From Aphelocoma coerulescens (lineage: Eukaryota; Chordata; Aves; Passeriformes; Corvidae), in assembly GCF_041296385.1 (NCBI RefSeq), contig NC_091023.1, positions 4,278,924 through 4,342,923 on the forward strand: a stretch of 64,000 bases of DNA. The letters run 5' to 3'. The position numbers and the translations under genes are program-made. The notes under the pieces are model-generated. The model was not told the origin of the DNA and searched no databases. It saw only the letters and a list, made by a program, of their open reading frames with translations. The first letter of the stretch is position 1, and every line of letters starts with the position of its first letter. Positions 62,349 to 64,000 of this stretch are shown here, piece after piece.

Positions 62349-64000
62349 GTAAGACAAAACCCCTTCCCATCCCAGACTGCCTGGCTGTGTAAAGAACACT
62401 ACCATAAGGCCCTAGATTGTGTGATAAATGCCCTAACAGTGCTCGTTGATTATGTCAGTACACAGATGATGAAATCTGAGGGAGGGAGAGGACACAGGGC
62501 TACTTGTCAAAAAAATTAAACTTTAGAATACCAGAAATAAAGGTGCTTGTCTAATCTCAATTTGGCCCCTTTTTTGCTGTGAAGGATACATTATTGAATT
62601 ACATCATTACACGTGTATTTTTTATTTTAAGAGGGAACAAATCTAGCCCCAAGGGCCTAAGCAAAAAAATGAAATGAAATCACACAATGGCTGAGTAGGT
62701 TCATGCAGTTGTTTACAACTGTCAGCCTCCCAAATATCTTCCATTTGTTTCTGGACTTTATGGCCAAGGTCTGGATTAGGAGTGTTCGGAGTATCAATAA
62801 GAGCATCAATAATGTCAGCCATCTGTTACCACATGAATCTGACCCATAAGAGTTTCTTTCTTATTGTGAGAACTTGGGAGAATGCTTTCTAAAGGCCTCT
62901 GCTTCCTTCTGAGTGAGACCTCAGCTCAACAGCTACCTCAGAAGGTGAGAATAGATATACTTGAGCAAATACTGGATAAATGCCACGGGGAAAAATTCTC
63001 CTTAATATTACCATGGAGTATGAATCAGCTGCTTGGCTGCATACAAGACATGAATCCAAGCTGGCAACCCAGATGTAACGTTCTGCCTTCGGGACAGGCA
63101 GAGGTCAGTGGTGTCACTAAACCTGGGGTCCCTTTATCATGCTTTTAATACTACAGAAAAATGTTTCCAACAGGTTTTAAACGCTAAGAGAATAAAAGAT
63201 GACACTAGAGTGTCAAATCCCTCTAAGGCTATGAGCACAGAGAGTCATATTTTATTTCCCTGAATGCTTTTGATAATAAAGAATTAGTATCCAATCGACA
63301 ACAAAATAAGATGAAAGTTTGTTCAACCCACAAACCCAAAGACCCCATGGTATTAGTTGTAAATGTGCACTAGATAAGTTTTACTTCCCCTCGGTGTAGG
63401 TTTACCAGTTTAGCAACTACAAATATTGCACTCCTGATCAAAAATGCCTGAAATAATACAGATTCTGGGCCCACAGATATAACACAGAAATGTTTTAAAA
63501 TCAGAAGTGCAATTGAAGAATACACATTTGTGCACCTGGAGCTCATCAATTCTGGGACTTTAGACAGATTTATACTAGGAAAATTTTGGAGAATTTGGAT
63601 ATTTTAATACATCATGAATCTTAAAGAAATACAAATCGTATAGCATATATATATACATATATCAATACCGTGAATATTAGTATTTTGGTTTAAGACATAT
63701 TACTAAAGATAATGATAAATATGATTAAAAACAAAATACTAATGAAGATTTCTAAGAGCTTTTCTTCAGATGAGCACATTTATGAAAAAGTAAACTGTCT
63801 GGAAAATATTAACACTGTCCCTGAAGCAATTAATAAATAAATGTAACAAAGAAAAGAAGAGCAAACTGTAGTTCTGAGTACAGCAAAGGCATTGGAATTC
63901 TGAAACTTGGTTACATTTTTGCCATGAGCAGCTAATTTAACCTGTCTCTCACTTCTTGGTTTTTCCTATTAGTAAAATAGGAAAAACACATTGCAAGCAT
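62349..64000. other. Right-end intergenic DNA
   Basis: AT-rich sequence with short A/T repeats (around 63645-63662) and no recognisable gene or transposon. The only longer frame (62882-63148, plus) has no known domain. Confidence 0.65.

Noticed and set aside
1..64000. CRISPR arrays, bacterial operons, phage or defence islands
   Set aside because: Sequence composition, splice sites, CpG island, CR1 and HS6ST1 all point to a vertebrate nuclear genome. The only regular array is a direct 40-bp minisatellite without unique spacers.

Overview
This window looks like vertebrate, most probably avian, nuclear DNA. It is AT-rich, has no operons or bacterial-style gene packing, and carries few interspersed repeats. 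The one recognisable transposon is an old 5'-truncated CR1 LINE 3' end, the typical avian/reptilian retroposon. The only gene I can name is the first coding exon of HS6ST1 (heparan-sulfate 6-O-sulfotransferase 1), on the minus strand at 45134-45651. Its sequence closely follows the HS6ST1 paralogue rather than HS6ST2 or HS6ST3.

Layout. Positions 1-45133 are the start of HS6ST1 intron 1, read right to left. The exon ends at a phase-2 GT donor, and no stretch to its left encodes the expected second exon, so that exon lies beyond position 1 and the intron is longer than 45.1 kb. The intron is mostly unique AT-rich sequence. It holds a nine-copy 40-bp GC-rich minisatellite (6111-6480), several small perfect inverted repeats, homopolymer runs, and one pair of exon-like segments on the plus strand near 36.0-36.2 kb. 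A CpG island (about 44990-46400) covers the start of the intron, the exon, the leader and the presumed TATA-less promoter; it contains 12-bp and 15-bp GC-rich tandem repeats. From about 46440 to 64000 lies upstream non-coding DNA with a CpG-rich shoulder, microsatellites, the CR1 fragment (about 60168-60385), and a weakly supported coiled-coil-like exon remnant at 62112-62348.

Most notable observation. The leader of HS6ST1 has an upstream ATG in a strong Kozak context, 10 nt before the annotated-type start. It opens a 12-codon reading frame that overlaps both candidate HS6ST1 start codons and stops just after the second one. This arrangement could control both translation level and choice of N terminus. 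I found no convincing novel multi-gene system. The long GC-rich open frames around 5.9-6.7 kb and 44.8-46.4 kb are by-products of the minisatellite and the CpG island, not proteins.
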